A stretch of DNA of 35,137 nucleotides from Methanobacterium sp. UBA410 (GTDB lineage: Archaea; Methanobacteriota; Methanobacteria; Methanobacteriales; Methanobacteriaceae): contig DAHH01000009.1 of the NCBI GenBank assembly GCA_002498385.1, forward strand, positions 59,669 through 94,805. The letters are read 5' to 3'. This document shows positions 16,966 to 25,137 of the stretch, one piece after another. A model generated the notes under the pieces. It searched no databases. It saw only the letters and a program-made list of their open reading frames with translations, and had not been told where the DNA came from. Positions within the stretch are counted from its first letter, which is position 1, and each line of letters starts with the position of its first letter. Made by a program: the position numbers and the translations under genes.

Positions 16966-17214
16966 ATGTTGATTGAAATTGTAGGCATTATAATCGTGTT
17001 GATGGCCATAAGAACTTTCTTTGCAAGGGATAGATCTGAGAGGATACTCTACCTGAACGCAATGAGTTTCGGTATCACAGCCCTCATAGCACTTTACGTT
17101 CAAACACCCTTTGGTGCTATACTGGCTATAGTTTATTTTGTGACTGCTACAGTAAGTTCAAATGCAATAGCCTATTCAATTGGACGCTTAAAAGATGAAA
17201 AGGTCCTGGACTGA
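16966..17214 (+). CDS. ehaC: energy-converting hydrogenase A subunit C
   Basis: An 82-aa membrane protein with three helices (about 2-18, 26-45 and 47-68) and a central RDRSERILYLNAMSFG loop, as in the small EhaC family (DUF2109). It starts at the ATG at 16966. Two TATA-like sequences (around 16932-16951) lie 15-35 bp ahead, so a secondary promoter is possible. Its role in the membrane arm is structural or ion-translocating; the precise function is unknown. Confidence 0.82.
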   Translation: MLIEIVGIIIVLMAIRTFFARDRSERILYLNAMSFGITALIALYVQTPFGAILAIVYFVTATVSSNAIAYSIGRLKDEKVLD

Positions 17215-17412
17215 CGCGGATGAAACTGAATATGAACCTAAGAACTTTAATCCGATGTTGTTAATATGGTTAAGTGCCCACTATCCTTAAATTTTAATTG
17301 GGATGGACACCTGGTTTGAGGTAATATTAAAGGTGAGATAATAAAGTCTGCAATTGGTTTAGAATAAACCGTTTAAGAATAAAACCCTTAAAATAATCAA
17401 AATGGTGAGTTA

Positions 17413-17703
17413 ATGTATCCAATTTTAAACCTTATAAACATAACAACGATATCTGTTGTGGTGGCATTCATTGGAGCTGCAGGTATAATCTTGCTTTCAA
17501 AGCCAATTGACAAGGCTATAATGTTTGGACTTCTTCAAGGAGGATTCATAGGATTGGTTGTGGCTGCCAAGTACCTGGATGTTGCAATGGTTGCTGCAAT
17601 ACTCGATCCAGTCTCAACTGTTATCATGTTAATTGCAATCATTAAATTGGATGAGATAAGGAAAAGGAGACAAAAATCCCTGGAGGAAGAGGTAATTGCT
17701 TGA
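17413..17703 (+). CDS. ehaD: energy-converting hydrogenase A subunit D
   Basis: A 96-aa membrane protein with two to three helices and a C-terminal basic tail (KLDEIRKRRQKSLEEE). It fits the EhaD family (DUF2108), and the LDPVSTVIMLIAII segment resembles small MrpC/NuoK-like antiporter subunits. GGTGA precedes the ATG. The ehaC-ehaD gap is 198 bp. Its 3' end overlaps the TTG start of ehaE by eight bases. Confidence 0.82.
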   Translation: MYPILNLINITTISVVVAFIGAAGIILLSKPIDKAIMFGLLQGGFIGLVVAAKYLDVAMVAAILDPVSTVIMLIAIIKLDEIRKRRQKSLEEEVIA

Positions 17704-17956
17704 AGTGTATATCTGGTTCTATGCAGGCTGTGCACTTGTCATACTGGGATGTATAGGTACAGTTATAGGTCCTGGAGTGAAGGATCCAATAGTAAGAACT
17801 TTAAATACGGAAGTGCCTGCTGTGGGCATGTCTATGATACTTTTAACTTACAACGATACAATTGCACTTTTAACTTATATTGCGGCCACAGTTTTGATAA
17901 CGATGGTTCTACTCAGGGCTGTTGTGAGACTTGAAGAGATGGGGGCAGAACTTTGA
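17696..17956 (+). CDS. ehaE: energy-converting hydrogenase A subunit E
   Basis: An 86-aa membrane protein with helices near residues 3-21 and 37-78, of the EhaE type (DUF2107). The start is taken as the TTG at 17696, nine bases after GGAGG at 17682-17686; a GTG at 17705 would lie 18 bases away and is less likely. The gene is translationally coupled to both neighbours. It probably forms part of the ion-translocating membrane arm. Confidence 0.78.
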   Translation: MLEVYIWFYAGCALVILGCIGTVIGPGVKDPIVRTLNTEVPAVGMSMILLTYNDTIALLTYIAATVLITMVLLRAVVRLEEMGAEL

Positions 17957-18435
17957 AGAGTTTAGGAAGAATCTGGAATGCTCTTGCAAATCCCGATAGG
18001 ATTCCACGGCTTTATGCGGTGATGCTGGGAATCGTGCTTATTGTAGGATTTTTAATACCTCTTGCACTCAACGATCATCAGCTTTACCCAAAACCAGCCC
18101 CACAGTCACAGATAAATGCTCATAATCCTCTTGCTCCCTACGATCGTGGCGGAACACTATTTCAAGAGAGGGGAATTGTAAAAGCACAGTATCCTCAATT
18201 TGCACCTGCAATAGGAGAAGTGACAGCTTATTTATCTCCTATAGCAATATTGGTGAAAAAGACCACTCTCTATTTTGGTACATCAATTTACTCATCTCCT
18301 GGTGGTTTAATAGATGAAATACTTTACTACACGAGGGGTTTTGACACAGTTCTTGAGTCAAGTATACTGATGATGGCATTCACAATTGCATCATGGGTTG
18401 CACTCAACTTCACAATGAGGAGGAAGGAAGATTGA
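17953..18435 (+). CDS. ehaF: energy-converting hydrogenase A subunit F
   Basis: A 160-aa membrane protein of the EhaF type (DUF2106). It has a first helix at about 20-38, an extracytoplasmic loop of about 85 residues rich in proline (YPKPAPQSQINAH and following), and a last helix at about 136-152. It starts at a TTG overlapping the ehaE stop (TTGA). The large outside loop is unusual among the small Eha subunits. The specific role is unknown. Confidence 0.8.
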   Translation: MKSLGRIWNALANPDRIPRLYAVMLGIVLIVGFLIPLALNDHQLYPKPAPQSQINAHNPLAPYDRGGTLFQERGIVKAQYPQFAPAIGEVTAYLSPIAILVKKTTLYFGTSIYSSPGGLIDEILYYTRGFDTVLESSILMMAFTIASWVALNFTMRRKED

Positions 18436-19100
18436 TAGTCCCCGATGTTGTATCGCCTGTGGTGGTTGCACTTTACACGCCTGCAATTATAGTTGGTATA
18501 ATTGCAGGTCTTATAGGCCTTTTAGGAATAGCAGTTGAAAAGAATGACCTGCAAATATTAATATTAACGGATCTTGTGGGCATATCCATGATGATCTTTG
18601 TCTGCGCCGTTGGAACAGACCTTGCAGAATCTCTGGTGCTTCCAGGACTTGTTGTTGAGCTTGCAGAGATCCTTGCCATATCTGAGGTCTTGATGAGCAG
18701 GGAGATAAGGAGGAATGGGAAGGAGGTTGCACTCATACCCCTTCCAATGCACATGGACATGGAAATTCTGGACACTTCTCCTGTGGTTATTGCAATCTTG
18801 CTCATTGCAGTTGGTGCCTTTGAGAGTGGATTTACTGGAGGTGCAGTAGCAGGTGGAGGAATACTCTTCTACGTACTTTCCAGGACAATGAGAGGAGTTC
18901 CATCAGGCATGTGGGAAGGTATAGCCGGTGCATCCGGTATTTCATGGTGCCTGTGGCTTGCAGGATTCATGGTGTTCTTTGTATTCCCTCAGTACTGGTT
19001 GCTGGCACTTTTCCTCGCAGCATTCGGAGTATTCATAAAAGTTGCATTTAAAGCAGGACTCATAGGGGTTATAGGAAGAGAAGAATTTAAAAAGGAGTAA
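18432..19100 (+). CDS. ehaG: energy-converting hydrogenase A subunit G
   Basis: A 222-aa membrane protein with about six helices, EhaG family (DUF2105). The start is the TTG at 18432, which overlaps the ehaF stop as TTGA; an ATG at 18393 would run 43 bases into ehaF and has an uncharacteristic polar N-terminus. A charged central loop (VLMSREIRRNGKEVALIPLP) lies near the middle. It belongs to the membrane domain. Confidence 0.82.
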   Translation: MIVPDVVSPVVVALYTPAIIVGIIAGLIGLLGIAVEKNDLQILILTDLVGISMMIFVCAVGTDLAESLVLPGLVVELAEILAISEVLMSREIRRNGKEVALIPLPMHMDMEILDTSPVVIAILLIAVGAFESGFTGGAVAGGGILFYVLSRTMRGVPSGMWEGIAGASGISWCLWLAGFMVFFVFPQYWLLALFLAAFGVFIKVAFKAGLIGVIGREEFKKE

Positions 19101-19106
19101 AATAAA

Positions 19107-19796
19107 ATGGACGCATCATTATTCGGCGCATTAGGAGGACAGTTACTGGGTATCATACCCCTGGGGGACATAGTGTTCTACTTCACGCCGCTCAACCTTT
19201 TCATGTGTGCCGCTGCCCTGGCATTCACCTTCCTGATTGCAATCAGCCAAACAGAATCTCAGGTAGAAGCTGAATTCGGCTCGCTCCATGATAGGGAGGT
19301 TAAAGTTGAGAAAAAAGAGTTCAAAATCAGAAGATTCCTTGCAATAGTCTGCGGTCTTGCAACAGCAGGTGCAATGGTAACAGGAGACCTTTTTGATTTC
19401 ACCTTGTTTGTTTGTCTTATTGGTATCGTGAACATAGGTATAGTTGCAGCTGTCAAGCAGGTGGATGTTCTGGATGCAGCCTATCAGTACGGTCTGATTG
19501 CAATGATAGCATCCCTGCCGCTATTTGGAGGAGCTTCCCTGATTCTTGCTTCAGCTGGAACCATAAGCTTGCTTCAATTAGTTCAGCTTTCATACACAAC
19601 ACCAATGATGGCGTTGGGCTCAATTCTGGTCTTTATGGGAGTTGCAGGTGAATCAGGTGTTGCACCATTTTTTGCAACCAAAGCAGAGATGTTCAGAACC
19701 CCAGGTTCACCATTTCTCCTGATAATCCATCTGAGTTCACTTTTAGTAATCGTCAGGATGATTGAAATACTCTTAATCATTAATAAACCATTTTAA
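19107..19796 (+). CDS. ehaH: energy-converting hydrogenase A subunit H
   Basis: A 229-aa membrane protein with five to six helices, one of the conserved membrane subunits of Eha and distantly related to the NuoL/MnhD proton-translocating family. The C-terminal stretch GESGVAPFFATKAEMFRTPG parallels the conserved K-A-x-x-F loop of that family. A cytoplasmic acidic/basic segment (about residues 45-72) separates the first two helices. GGAG lies upstream of the ATG. A 292-bp spacer with two microduplications follows. Confidence 0.82.
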   Translation: MDASLFGALGGQLLGIIPLGDIVFYFTPLNLFMCAAALAFTFLIAISQTESQVEAEFGSLHDREVKVEKKEFKIRRFLAIVCGLATAGAMVTGDLFDFTLFVCLIGIVNIGIVAAVKQVDVLDAAYQYGLIAMIASLPLFGGASLILASAGTISLLQLVQLSYTTPMMALGSILVFMGVAGESGVAPFFATKAEMFRTPGSPFLLIIHLSSLLVIVRMIEILLIINKPF

Positions 19797-19915
19797 AGAT
19801 TTAAAATGGAATTCAAGGTATGATCTTGAGATCTTTGAACAATCCTAAAAGAACCAAAAAAAAATGAAGGTTTAAAGTACATTGAATTGAATATTAATTC
19901 ATAATATTGTGCACT

Positions 19916-19953
19916 GAGAAACTGTTCATGAAGAGAGAAACTGTTCATGAAGA
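19916..19953. repeat. 19-bp tandem duplication in the ehaH-ehaI spacer
   Basis: GAGAAACTGTTCATGAAGA is present at 19916-19934 and again at 19935-19953, perfect and gapless. The unit is not AT-only, so chance is unlikely. Confidence 0.8.
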
Positions 19954-19981
19954 ATGTATTAAAAGTTAATAAATTTATTCA

Positions 19982-20006
19982 AAATTTAATAAAAAATTTA
20001 ATAAAA
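19982..20006. repeat. second duplication in the ehaH-ehaI spacer
   Basis: AAATTTAATAAAA at 19982-19994 and 19994-20006, period 12. Low complexity, so weaker than the neighbouring 19-bp unit. Confidence 0.45.
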
Positions 20007-20088
20007 AGATGAGTAAGTTGATGTTCACTAAATTATATTAAAAAATGAATCTTAGAAAAATGAATTTGTGAAGTTCCAGGTGAATCAA

Positions 20089-20304
20089 ATGGAAAAGTTG
20101 AAGGTAGTAAGCTGGTCAATGTTTGTAATTTCCATGGTGGGCATTTTATATGCCCTGATATTCAATCTGCCAGATTGGATTGTCTATGCAGTTTCCATTG
20201 TATTTATACCTATAGCAATACTGTCCTTTGGGCTCATTCAGATGGCAAGGGGCCGTAAGGAAGAGGAAGAAGATAAGAGAAAAGAACCATTTATTGGATA
20301 TTAG
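20089..20304 (+). CDS. ehaI: energy-converting hydrogenase A subunit I
   Basis: A 71-aa protein with two membrane helices (about 6-24 and 29-49) and a charged C-terminal tail rich in Glu, Lys and Arg. The start is the ATG at 20089 with AGGTGA five bases upstream; a GTG at 20068 precedes that site and is rejected. It is the small subunit just ahead of the NuoH-like ehaJ. The EhaI assignment rests on position and size more than on motifs. Confidence 0.75.
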   Translation: MEKLKVVSWSMFVISMVGILYALIFNLPDWIVYAVSIVFIPIAILSFGLIQMARGRKEEEEDKRKEPFIGY

Positions 20305-20328
20305 GTGGGATACTAAACCGGTGATCAA

Positions 20329-21189
20329 ATGAATCTTTTAATGGCAAACATCCTTTTAAATGTTGTTCTCGCGTTTCTAGTGGGAAGTATCCTTTTCGGA
20401 CTTGAAAGAAAGATAATGGCAAGGATACAGATGAGGCCAGGCCCGCCAATAATCCAGTACCTCCTGCACACCCTCAAGTTTTTCATCAAGGAATCTGCGT
20501 TTCCAAAAACAGCAGCAATGCCGTTTTATATAGCAATAACAGCCATGCTTTCATTTATATGGGTTGCAGCAGTCATAGTCGGACCTGTTATGGGTGGATC
20601 CCTGCTTTTGATCTTTGCAATCTATGCTCTACACAAGATAGTTGAGCACAACGCAGGATCCTCATCAGGATCGCCCTACGGTAAACTCAGCTGTGTCAGG
20701 GCTGTCTTCTCAGCAGCAGCAGAACTGCCGCTCTTTGCAGTGCTCATAATAATCTACCTTAAAACAGGTACCATGAACATTGGGAGCATTATAAGTTACC
20801 AATCCATTCACGGACCATTAATTTACAGTCTGCCACTTGCAGCTGCCATGTTCTTTGTGCTCATACTTTCAAAGGCACACTACTCACCTTTTGCAATAAC
20901 CAAAGGAAAGGACATAATCTCAGGGTATGAAACAGAACACTTCGGTCTTTTAAGGGGTTACCTCATGATATCCGAGTCCATAGCATGGTACATGCTTCTA
21001 TGGGTGTTTTTAACAGTTTTCATCGGTGCATTGAGCCCTGTAGGTTACCTTATTGGAATGGTGGCCTTAACAGCAGTTATGGCATTTATAAGTGCTACAA
21101 CACCACTTTTAAACCCAAATCATTCCATAATGATGCAAACAACCTTTGCATTTGTTGGAATTGTGGGTTCAATACTCATGATAATGTGA
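20329..21189 (+). CDS. ehaJ: energy-converting hydrogenase A subunit J (NuoH/HycD-like)
   Basis: A 286-aa membrane protein with eight or so helices, the homologue of complex I subunit NuoH and of HycD/EchB. The first cytoplasmic loop has ERKIMARIQMRPGPP, the classic NuoH signature, at about residues 24-38. The second signature appears as ISGYETEHFGLLRG around residue 203. This subunit lies under the hydrogenase module and links electron transfer to ion translocation. GGTGATCA precedes the ATG. A 154-bp spacer follows. Confidence 0.92.
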   Translation: MNLLMANILLNVVLAFLVGSILFGLERKIMARIQMRPGPPIIQYLLHTLKFFIKESAFPKTAAMPFYIAITAMLSFIWVAAVIVGPVMGGSLLLIFAIYALHKIVEHNAGSSSGSPYGKLSCVRAVFSAAAELPLFAVLIIIYLKTGTMNIGSIISYQSIHGPLIYSLPLAAAMFFVLILSKAHYSPFAITKGKDIISGYETEHFGLLRGYLMISESIAWYMLLWVFLTVFIGALSPVGYLIGMVALTAVMAFISATTPLLNPNHSIMMQTTFAFVGIVGSILMIM

Positions 21190-21240
21190 CTCAAGGTGAA
21201 CTCAAGTTAATGATTAAAATTGTAAGATGATTAAATTTGT

Positions 21241-21279
21241 AAAATTTTATAGGGAACTCAAAATTTTATAGAGAACTCA
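21241..21279. repeat. 19-bp tandem duplication in the ehaJ-ehaK spacer
   Basis: AAAATTTTATAGGGAACTCA (21241-21260) is followed directly by AAATTTTATAGAGAACTCA (21261-21279), one mismatch, period 19. Confidence 0.75.
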
Positions 21280-21343
21280 AAAAAATAAGATTCATATAAA
21301 AAAAGAACTCAGGGGAATGAATTCAGTTTAAGAGGAATTCAAG

Positions 21344-21604
21344 ATGGAAGAACAAGAAAAAGACACCATATTCTTCATGGCTCTGGCTGTGTCTGGAGCT
21401 GTACTTGCCAGCGGACTTGCTGCATTCCTGCAGTGGATCGTTGTACTGCCACTTACACTGGCGGTTTTTTTTGTCATGATCCTGACGATAATGCAGTACA
21501 GGAAAGGTGCATTTCACTTGTCAGTGAAACTGGAGAACTGGGCCATGATAGCAGTCTTAATTGCATTTATATGCTCATTTATATATCTTTACAGGCCTGT
21601 TTAA
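21344..21604 (+). CDS. ehaK: energy-converting hydrogenase A subunit K
   Basis: An 86-aa membrane protein with three helices (about 9-29, 33-48 and 65-83) and a short polar N-terminus (MEEQEKDT). GAGGAA is placed correctly upstream of the ATG. The ehaL gene begins nine bases after its stop. The assignment follows gene order; the function of the subunit is unknown. Confidence 0.78.
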   Translation: MEEQEKDTIFFMALAVSGAVLASGLAAFLQWIVVLPLTLAVFFVMILTIMQYRKGAFHLSVKLENWAMIAVLIAFICSFIYLYRPV

Positions 21605-21613
21605 GGTGATAAC

Positions 21614-21937
21614 ATGAGTCAAACACTTTATTTATTATACGTACTTTCATTTGTAATTGGATCAATTGCTGGTCTTGTATTAAGTTATAAAAAGTACAAA
21701 GCACCATTTGTAACCCGAAATGTGGATGTTCTGGCCCTTGTACTGGCGGTGTTAGGGTGGGTGCTGGCATTGAACAGCCCGCTTTTTGGAATGGTACCAT
21801 CTTACATCTCAATAACTGTAGGAATATTTTTAATAGCCATGGTTCTTGGAATGAGGCCAGGATATGGAAGATATGAAACAATAACAGGATTTGCAGTTGC
21901 AGCAGTTCTATGGATTTTAAGGACGGTTATCTTATGA
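21614..21937 (+). CDS. ehaL: energy-converting hydrogenase A subunit L
   Basis: A 107-aa membrane protein with three to four helices, matching the EhaL type (DUF2104). AAGGTGATAAC directly precedes the ATG, a strong ribosome binding site. The last codon overlaps the ehaM start (ATGA at 21934). It belongs to the membrane arm. Confidence 0.8.
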   Translation: MSQTLYLLYVLSFVIGSIAGLVLSYKKYKAPFVTRNVDVLALVLAVLGWVLALNSPLFGMVPSYISITVGIFLIAMVLGMRPGYGRYETITGFAVAAVLWILRTVIL

Positions 21938-22449
21938 AAGAAAATCAGGACGTTGAAAATCAGGACAACGTTGAGCTTAGCCTGGATCAAAGTAATGCTG
22001 AAAAACAGGGTCAAAAAAAACAAGATCGAGAGTTTGAGTATGGGTTTAATGATCCAAAGGCAGAAGGGGAAGAAAATGATGAACTCCTAAAGCTCATGAA
22101 AAAAAGGATAATCAGAAGTTACAGGTGGCATGAAGATGTTGTGGTGCCCTTATCCAGTGAACTTAAAATTTCAGTTGAAGAATTTGAAAACATCCTCATG
22201 AAAAAACTTGACATGTCAAGCCTTGAGGCACTGCACGGTAGATTCGAATCTGCAAAGCCAAGATGTATAAAAGAAAGAATTCATGCTGATCTAAGATTGT
22301 GCTGGCTTGTTGATGTGATGAACATTCTCACAGAAGAGGAAGCCGAGGATATAAAAAATAAAATTACAAATGAAATACTCAAAAAGGGTAAATCTTACGA
22401 TGAAGCCCTGAAAAATGGAAGAGAAGAATTATTAGAGTTGTTGAGGTAA
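21934..22449 (+). CDS. ehaM: energy-converting hydrogenase A subunit M
   Basis: A 171-aa hydrophilic protein without membrane helices, the soluble EhaM subunit. The first 40 residues are rich in Gln, Asp, Glu and Asn and probably disordered; the rest is helical and highly charged, with RSYRWHEDVVVPLSSEL and RFESAKPRCIKERIHADL as likely conserved cores. The start is the ATG at 21934, overlapping the ehaL stop; an ATG at 21910 would extend into ehaL. It lies just before the [NiFe] subunit genes and may help assemble or couple that module, which is inference. Confidence 0.8.
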   Translation: MKENQDVENQDNVELSLDQSNAEKQGQKKQDREFEYGFNDPKAEGEENDELLKLMKKRIIRSYRWHEDVVVPLSSELKISVEEFENILMKKLDMSSLEALHGRFESAKPRCIKERIHADLRLCWLVDVMNILTEEEAEDIKNKITNEILKKGKSYDEALKNGREELLELLR

Positions 22450-22453
22450 AGAA

Positions 22454-22903
22454 ATGGTAAAGTCACTCAAGGATATTGTAAGGAGCAGTTCAATTCATGT
22501 TTGCCTTGTAAATGCAGGAGGATGCAACGGCTGTGACATTGAAGTTGTGGCCCTTATGTCGCCCCGCTACGACCTCGAACAGTATGGTATATACGTGCAC
22601 CAGAACCCGAGGGAAGCAGATGTTCTCCTTGTTACAGGAGCTGTTGCAGAACAGTGGAAGGAGAAACTCCAACGTATCTATGCTAAAATACCAGAACCTA
22701 AAGTGGTGGTTGCAATAGGTAACTGTCCGCTTTCTGGAGACGTGTTCAATCAGGAAGGCGGCACTGTGTACGCTCCAGTATCAGACTTCATACCAGTTGA
22801 TGCTGAGATTCCTGGATGTCCACCAAGACCCTCAGAGATTCTCGAAGCAATTTTAAGCGTTGCACCAGGCGCAATAGCAGCCAGAGGGAGGCAGAAACAA
22901 TGA
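22454..22903 (+). CDS. ehaN: [NiFe] hydrogenase small subunit EhaN
   Basis: The 149-aa small subunit of the group 4 [NiFe] hydrogenase, homologous to NuoB/EchC. It carries one proximal [4Fe-4S] cluster on CNGCDIE (about residues 24-30), IGNCPLSGD (about 97) and PGCPPRPSEIL (about 127). It passes electrons between the [NiFe] site in EhaO and the polyferredoxins. GAGGT in the ehaM stop region serves as ribosome binding site. Its stop overlaps the ATG of ehaO (ATGA). Confidence 0.93.
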   Translation: MVKSLKDIVRSSSIHVCLVNAGGCNGCDIEVVALMSPRYDLEQYGIYVHQNPREADVLLVTGAVAEQWKEKLQRIYAKIPEPKVVVAIGNCPLSGDVFNQEGGTVYAPVSDFIPVDAEIPGCPPRPSEILEAILSVAPGAIAARGRQKQ

Positions 22904-24045
22904 TACTTCCAATAGGACCAATACACCCAGCTCTCAAAGAGCCGATTCGATTGAAACTTAAAACCCGAGGAGAGAAGGTTTTAAGTGCTGAGATTGATTA
23001 TGGTTACGTTCACAGGGGAATAGAAAAAATAATGGAGGGTAAAACCTGGCAGAAGGGTATATTTCTTGCAGAGAGGGTCTGTGGAATATGTTCCTACATC
23101 CACACCCAGACCTTTGCAGAGACCTTTGAGAAAATAGCCGGTGAAACAGCTCCCCCAAGGGCTCAGTACCTCAGAATACTTACAAACGAACTTGACAGGA
23201 TCCAGAGCCATCTTATTGCCAACTCAACCTACTTCAAAGCCCTGGAACACGAAACACTCTTTATGAACATGCTGGCATTAAGAGAACCTGTGATGGATGC
23301 AATTGAACTTTTAACAGGTAACAGAGTTAACATGGGATGGAACGTTGTGGGTGGAGTTAAGATGGATGCTAAACAATCCCATCTTGACGCAATACTCAAA
23401 ATAATAAACGGCCTGGAATCCAACTATGAGAGGTACGTGGAAATGTTTGAGCACGGCCCACTTCTGGGTTTAAGATCGAAGGACGTTGGAAAAATGAGCA
23501 AAGAAGATGCAATTAAGGGAAGGGCAGTTGGACCCACAGGAAGGGCATCTGGACTCAAACATGACTGGAGAGAAGACCATCCAACCTACCGGGATAATAT
23601 AGACTTCAACGTTATATGGAGGAAAGGAGGAGACAACTTTGCACGTACCATGAACAGGTTCGATGAGGTCAGAGAATCCATGAAGATCATAAAACAGGTT
23701 ATAGAAAACATTCCAGAGGGTGATGTCCGTAAAAAAATAGACATGCCTGCAGGATACGCAGACTGGAGAAACGAAGCTCCAAGAGGTGAAGTTTCCTACA
23801 TGATCAAGACCAATGGAAACCTCATACAGAACGTTTCGATAAGAACCCCAAGTATAATGAACATAGATGCATGTGCCAAGTACATGCTGCAGGATGTTGC
23901 AACTGTAGCGGACGCTGTTGCCACCTACACAAGCTGCGATCCATGCATAGCATGTGCAGAAAGGGTTGTGATCCTGGATGAATCCGGTAAAAAACAGGAT
24001 TTTCACGGCATCCACAATGTGAAGTACGGCCAGGAAGGGTCCTGA
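22900..24045 (+). CDS. ehaO: [NiFe] hydrogenase large subunit EhaO
   Basis: The 381-aa catalytic subunit of Eha, homologous to NuoD/EchE. Two Cys pairs that bind the Ni-Fe centre are visible: RVCGICSYIH (about residue 62) and DPCIACAER near the C-terminus (about 347). The start is the ATG at 22900 overlapping the ehaN stop; an ATG at 22816 lies inside ehaN. About 28 residues follow the ACAER arginine, a tail that might be removed by a hydrogenase maturation protease. The reaction is H2 oxidation coupled to ferredoxin reduction driven by the ion gradient. Confidence 0.93.
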   Translation: MILPIGPIHPALKEPIRLKLKTRGEKVLSAEIDYGYVHRGIEKIMEGKTWQKGIFLAERVCGICSYIHTQTFAETFEKIAGETAPPRAQYLRILTNELDRIQSHLIANSTYFKALEHETLFMNMLALREPVMDAIELLTGNRVNMGWNVVGGVKMDAKQSHLDAILKIINGLESNYERYVEMFEHGPLLGLRSKDVGKMSKEDAIKGRAVGPTGRASGLKHDWREDHPTYRDNIDFNVIWRKGGDNFARTMNRFDEVRESMKIIKQVIENIPEGDVRKKIDMPAGYADWRNEAPRGEVSYMIKTNGNLIQNVSIRTPSIMNIDACAKYMLQDVATVADAVATYTSCDPCIACAERVVILDESGKKQDFHGIHNVKYGQEGS

Positions 24046-24095
24046 AATAAAATAACTAAACGAGATTAAAGCCATAAAAGAAAAGATGATGTATT

Positions 24096-25133
24096 ATGTC
24101 CTCGGTAATATGGTATCTATACGAATTTGCAAGAAAAACATGGGCTGAAAAGTTTGCAGCCGCAAAAACGGATCAGGAAATAGTTGAAATTCCTTCAAGA
24201 TTTAGAAACTTTCCTGAAGTCCACAAAGAATATTGTATAGCATGCGGAGCGTGCACAGCAGCTTGTCCGGCCCCAATGGCCATAAAGCTTGTGAGAAGTG
24301 AGGATAGTGCTGAAAAGGAGGGTATTGTTTATCCTGTTATAAATAAAAGGGGTTGTATAAGGTGCGGTTTCTGTGCAGAGGTCTGTCCAACGGATCCTAA
24401 AACCCTGACCTGCGGTGAGAACCACCTCATCAGGGAGGAGTTCACAATTCTTCCAGTGGATAAGATGTTCGTGATCGATGATTATCTCTGCATACGCTGT
24501 AAAAAATGTAAGGATACCTGTAAAGTGGGTGCCATATCTCAAAAGGACAAAAAAATGGTGGTAGACCAGACCAAGTGCATTGCATGTGGAGAATGCCTTA
24601 AAACATGTCCTGTTAAGGGTGCAATGAAGAAAATATACATAAACAACGTTGAAGAGCAGAAAATGATCATGAAACTGGTTGTGAATACTCTTGAATCAGT
24701 TATAAATGGCGAGCAGGAAAAGATAAAGGATCTTGAATATGGAAAGGTTTTGAAACTGGACATGCCCACAGGGGAACTTGCAGTTAGAGCTCGTGACATA
24801 ATATCAAACGATGAACTCATAACGGACCTCATTGAGAAGATCACAGACCGCCTCAAAATGAGGGTCATTGTTTGGGACAAGGACAAGTGTACAAACTGCA
24901 GGTTATGTGTTGATGAATGTCCCTCAGGAGCAATCACCTATGATGAAGAGAAAGGGGTTCAGAGAAACGAGGACAAATGTTTGAGGTGCAGTATATGTTA
25001 CCAAACATGTCCCTTTGGTGTTGCAGGATTCTACGTTGCAAGGTTCCTTCTGGATAAAATGGATAAAACGTCCCTTGACGAATATGTGATCCACATAACC
25101 CTTAAAGCTTCACAGTTACCAATAAGGAGTTGA
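24096..25133 (+). CDS. ehaP: Eha polyferredoxin with six [4Fe-4S] clusters
   Basis: A 345-aa polyferredoxin. Six CxxCxxCxxxC motifs are visible: CIACGACTAACP, CIRCGFCAEVCP, CIRCKKCKDTC, CIACGECLKTCP, CTNCRLCVDECP and CLRCSICYQTCP. Between the fourth and fifth lies a helical linker of about 95 residues with no cysteines. It probably forms an electron wire from EhaN to the ferredoxin acceptor. The count of six agrees with published descriptions of an eha-encoded 6[4Fe-4S] polyferredoxin in Methanothermobacter. It begins at the ATG at 24096 and ends inside the AAGGAG that serves ehaQ. Confidence 0.9.
   Translation: MSSVIWYLYEFARKTWAEKFAAAKTDQEIVEIPSRFRNFPEVHKEYCIACGACTAACPAPMAIKLVRSEDSAEKEGIVYPVINKRGCIRCGFCAEVCPTDPKTLTCGENHLIREEFTILPVDKMFVIDDYLCIRCKKCKDTCKVGAISQKDKKMVVDQTKCIACGECLKTCPVKGAMKKIYINNVEEQKMIMKLVVNTLESVINGEQEKIKDLEYGKVLKLDMPTGELAVRARDIISNDELITDLIEKITDRLKMRVIVWDKDKCTNCRLCVDECPSGAITYDEEKGVQRNEDKCLRCSICYQTCPFGVAGFYVARFLLDKMDKTSLDEYVIHITLKASQLPIRS
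25124..25129 (+). promoter_or_regulatory. ribosome binding site for ehaQ (decides an ATC start)
   Basis: AAGGAG ends eight bases before an in-frame ATC at 25138. No ATG, GTG or TTG lies in frame between this site and the first Fe-S motif of EhaQ, and an in-frame TAA sits at 25123-25125. Confidence 0.55.
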
Positions 25134-25137
25134 TACC

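Noticed and set aside
23470..24075. 201-codon minus-strand frame opposite ehaO
   Set aside because: Antisense to a clearly conserved [NiFe] large subunit with all its motifs; no independent evidence.
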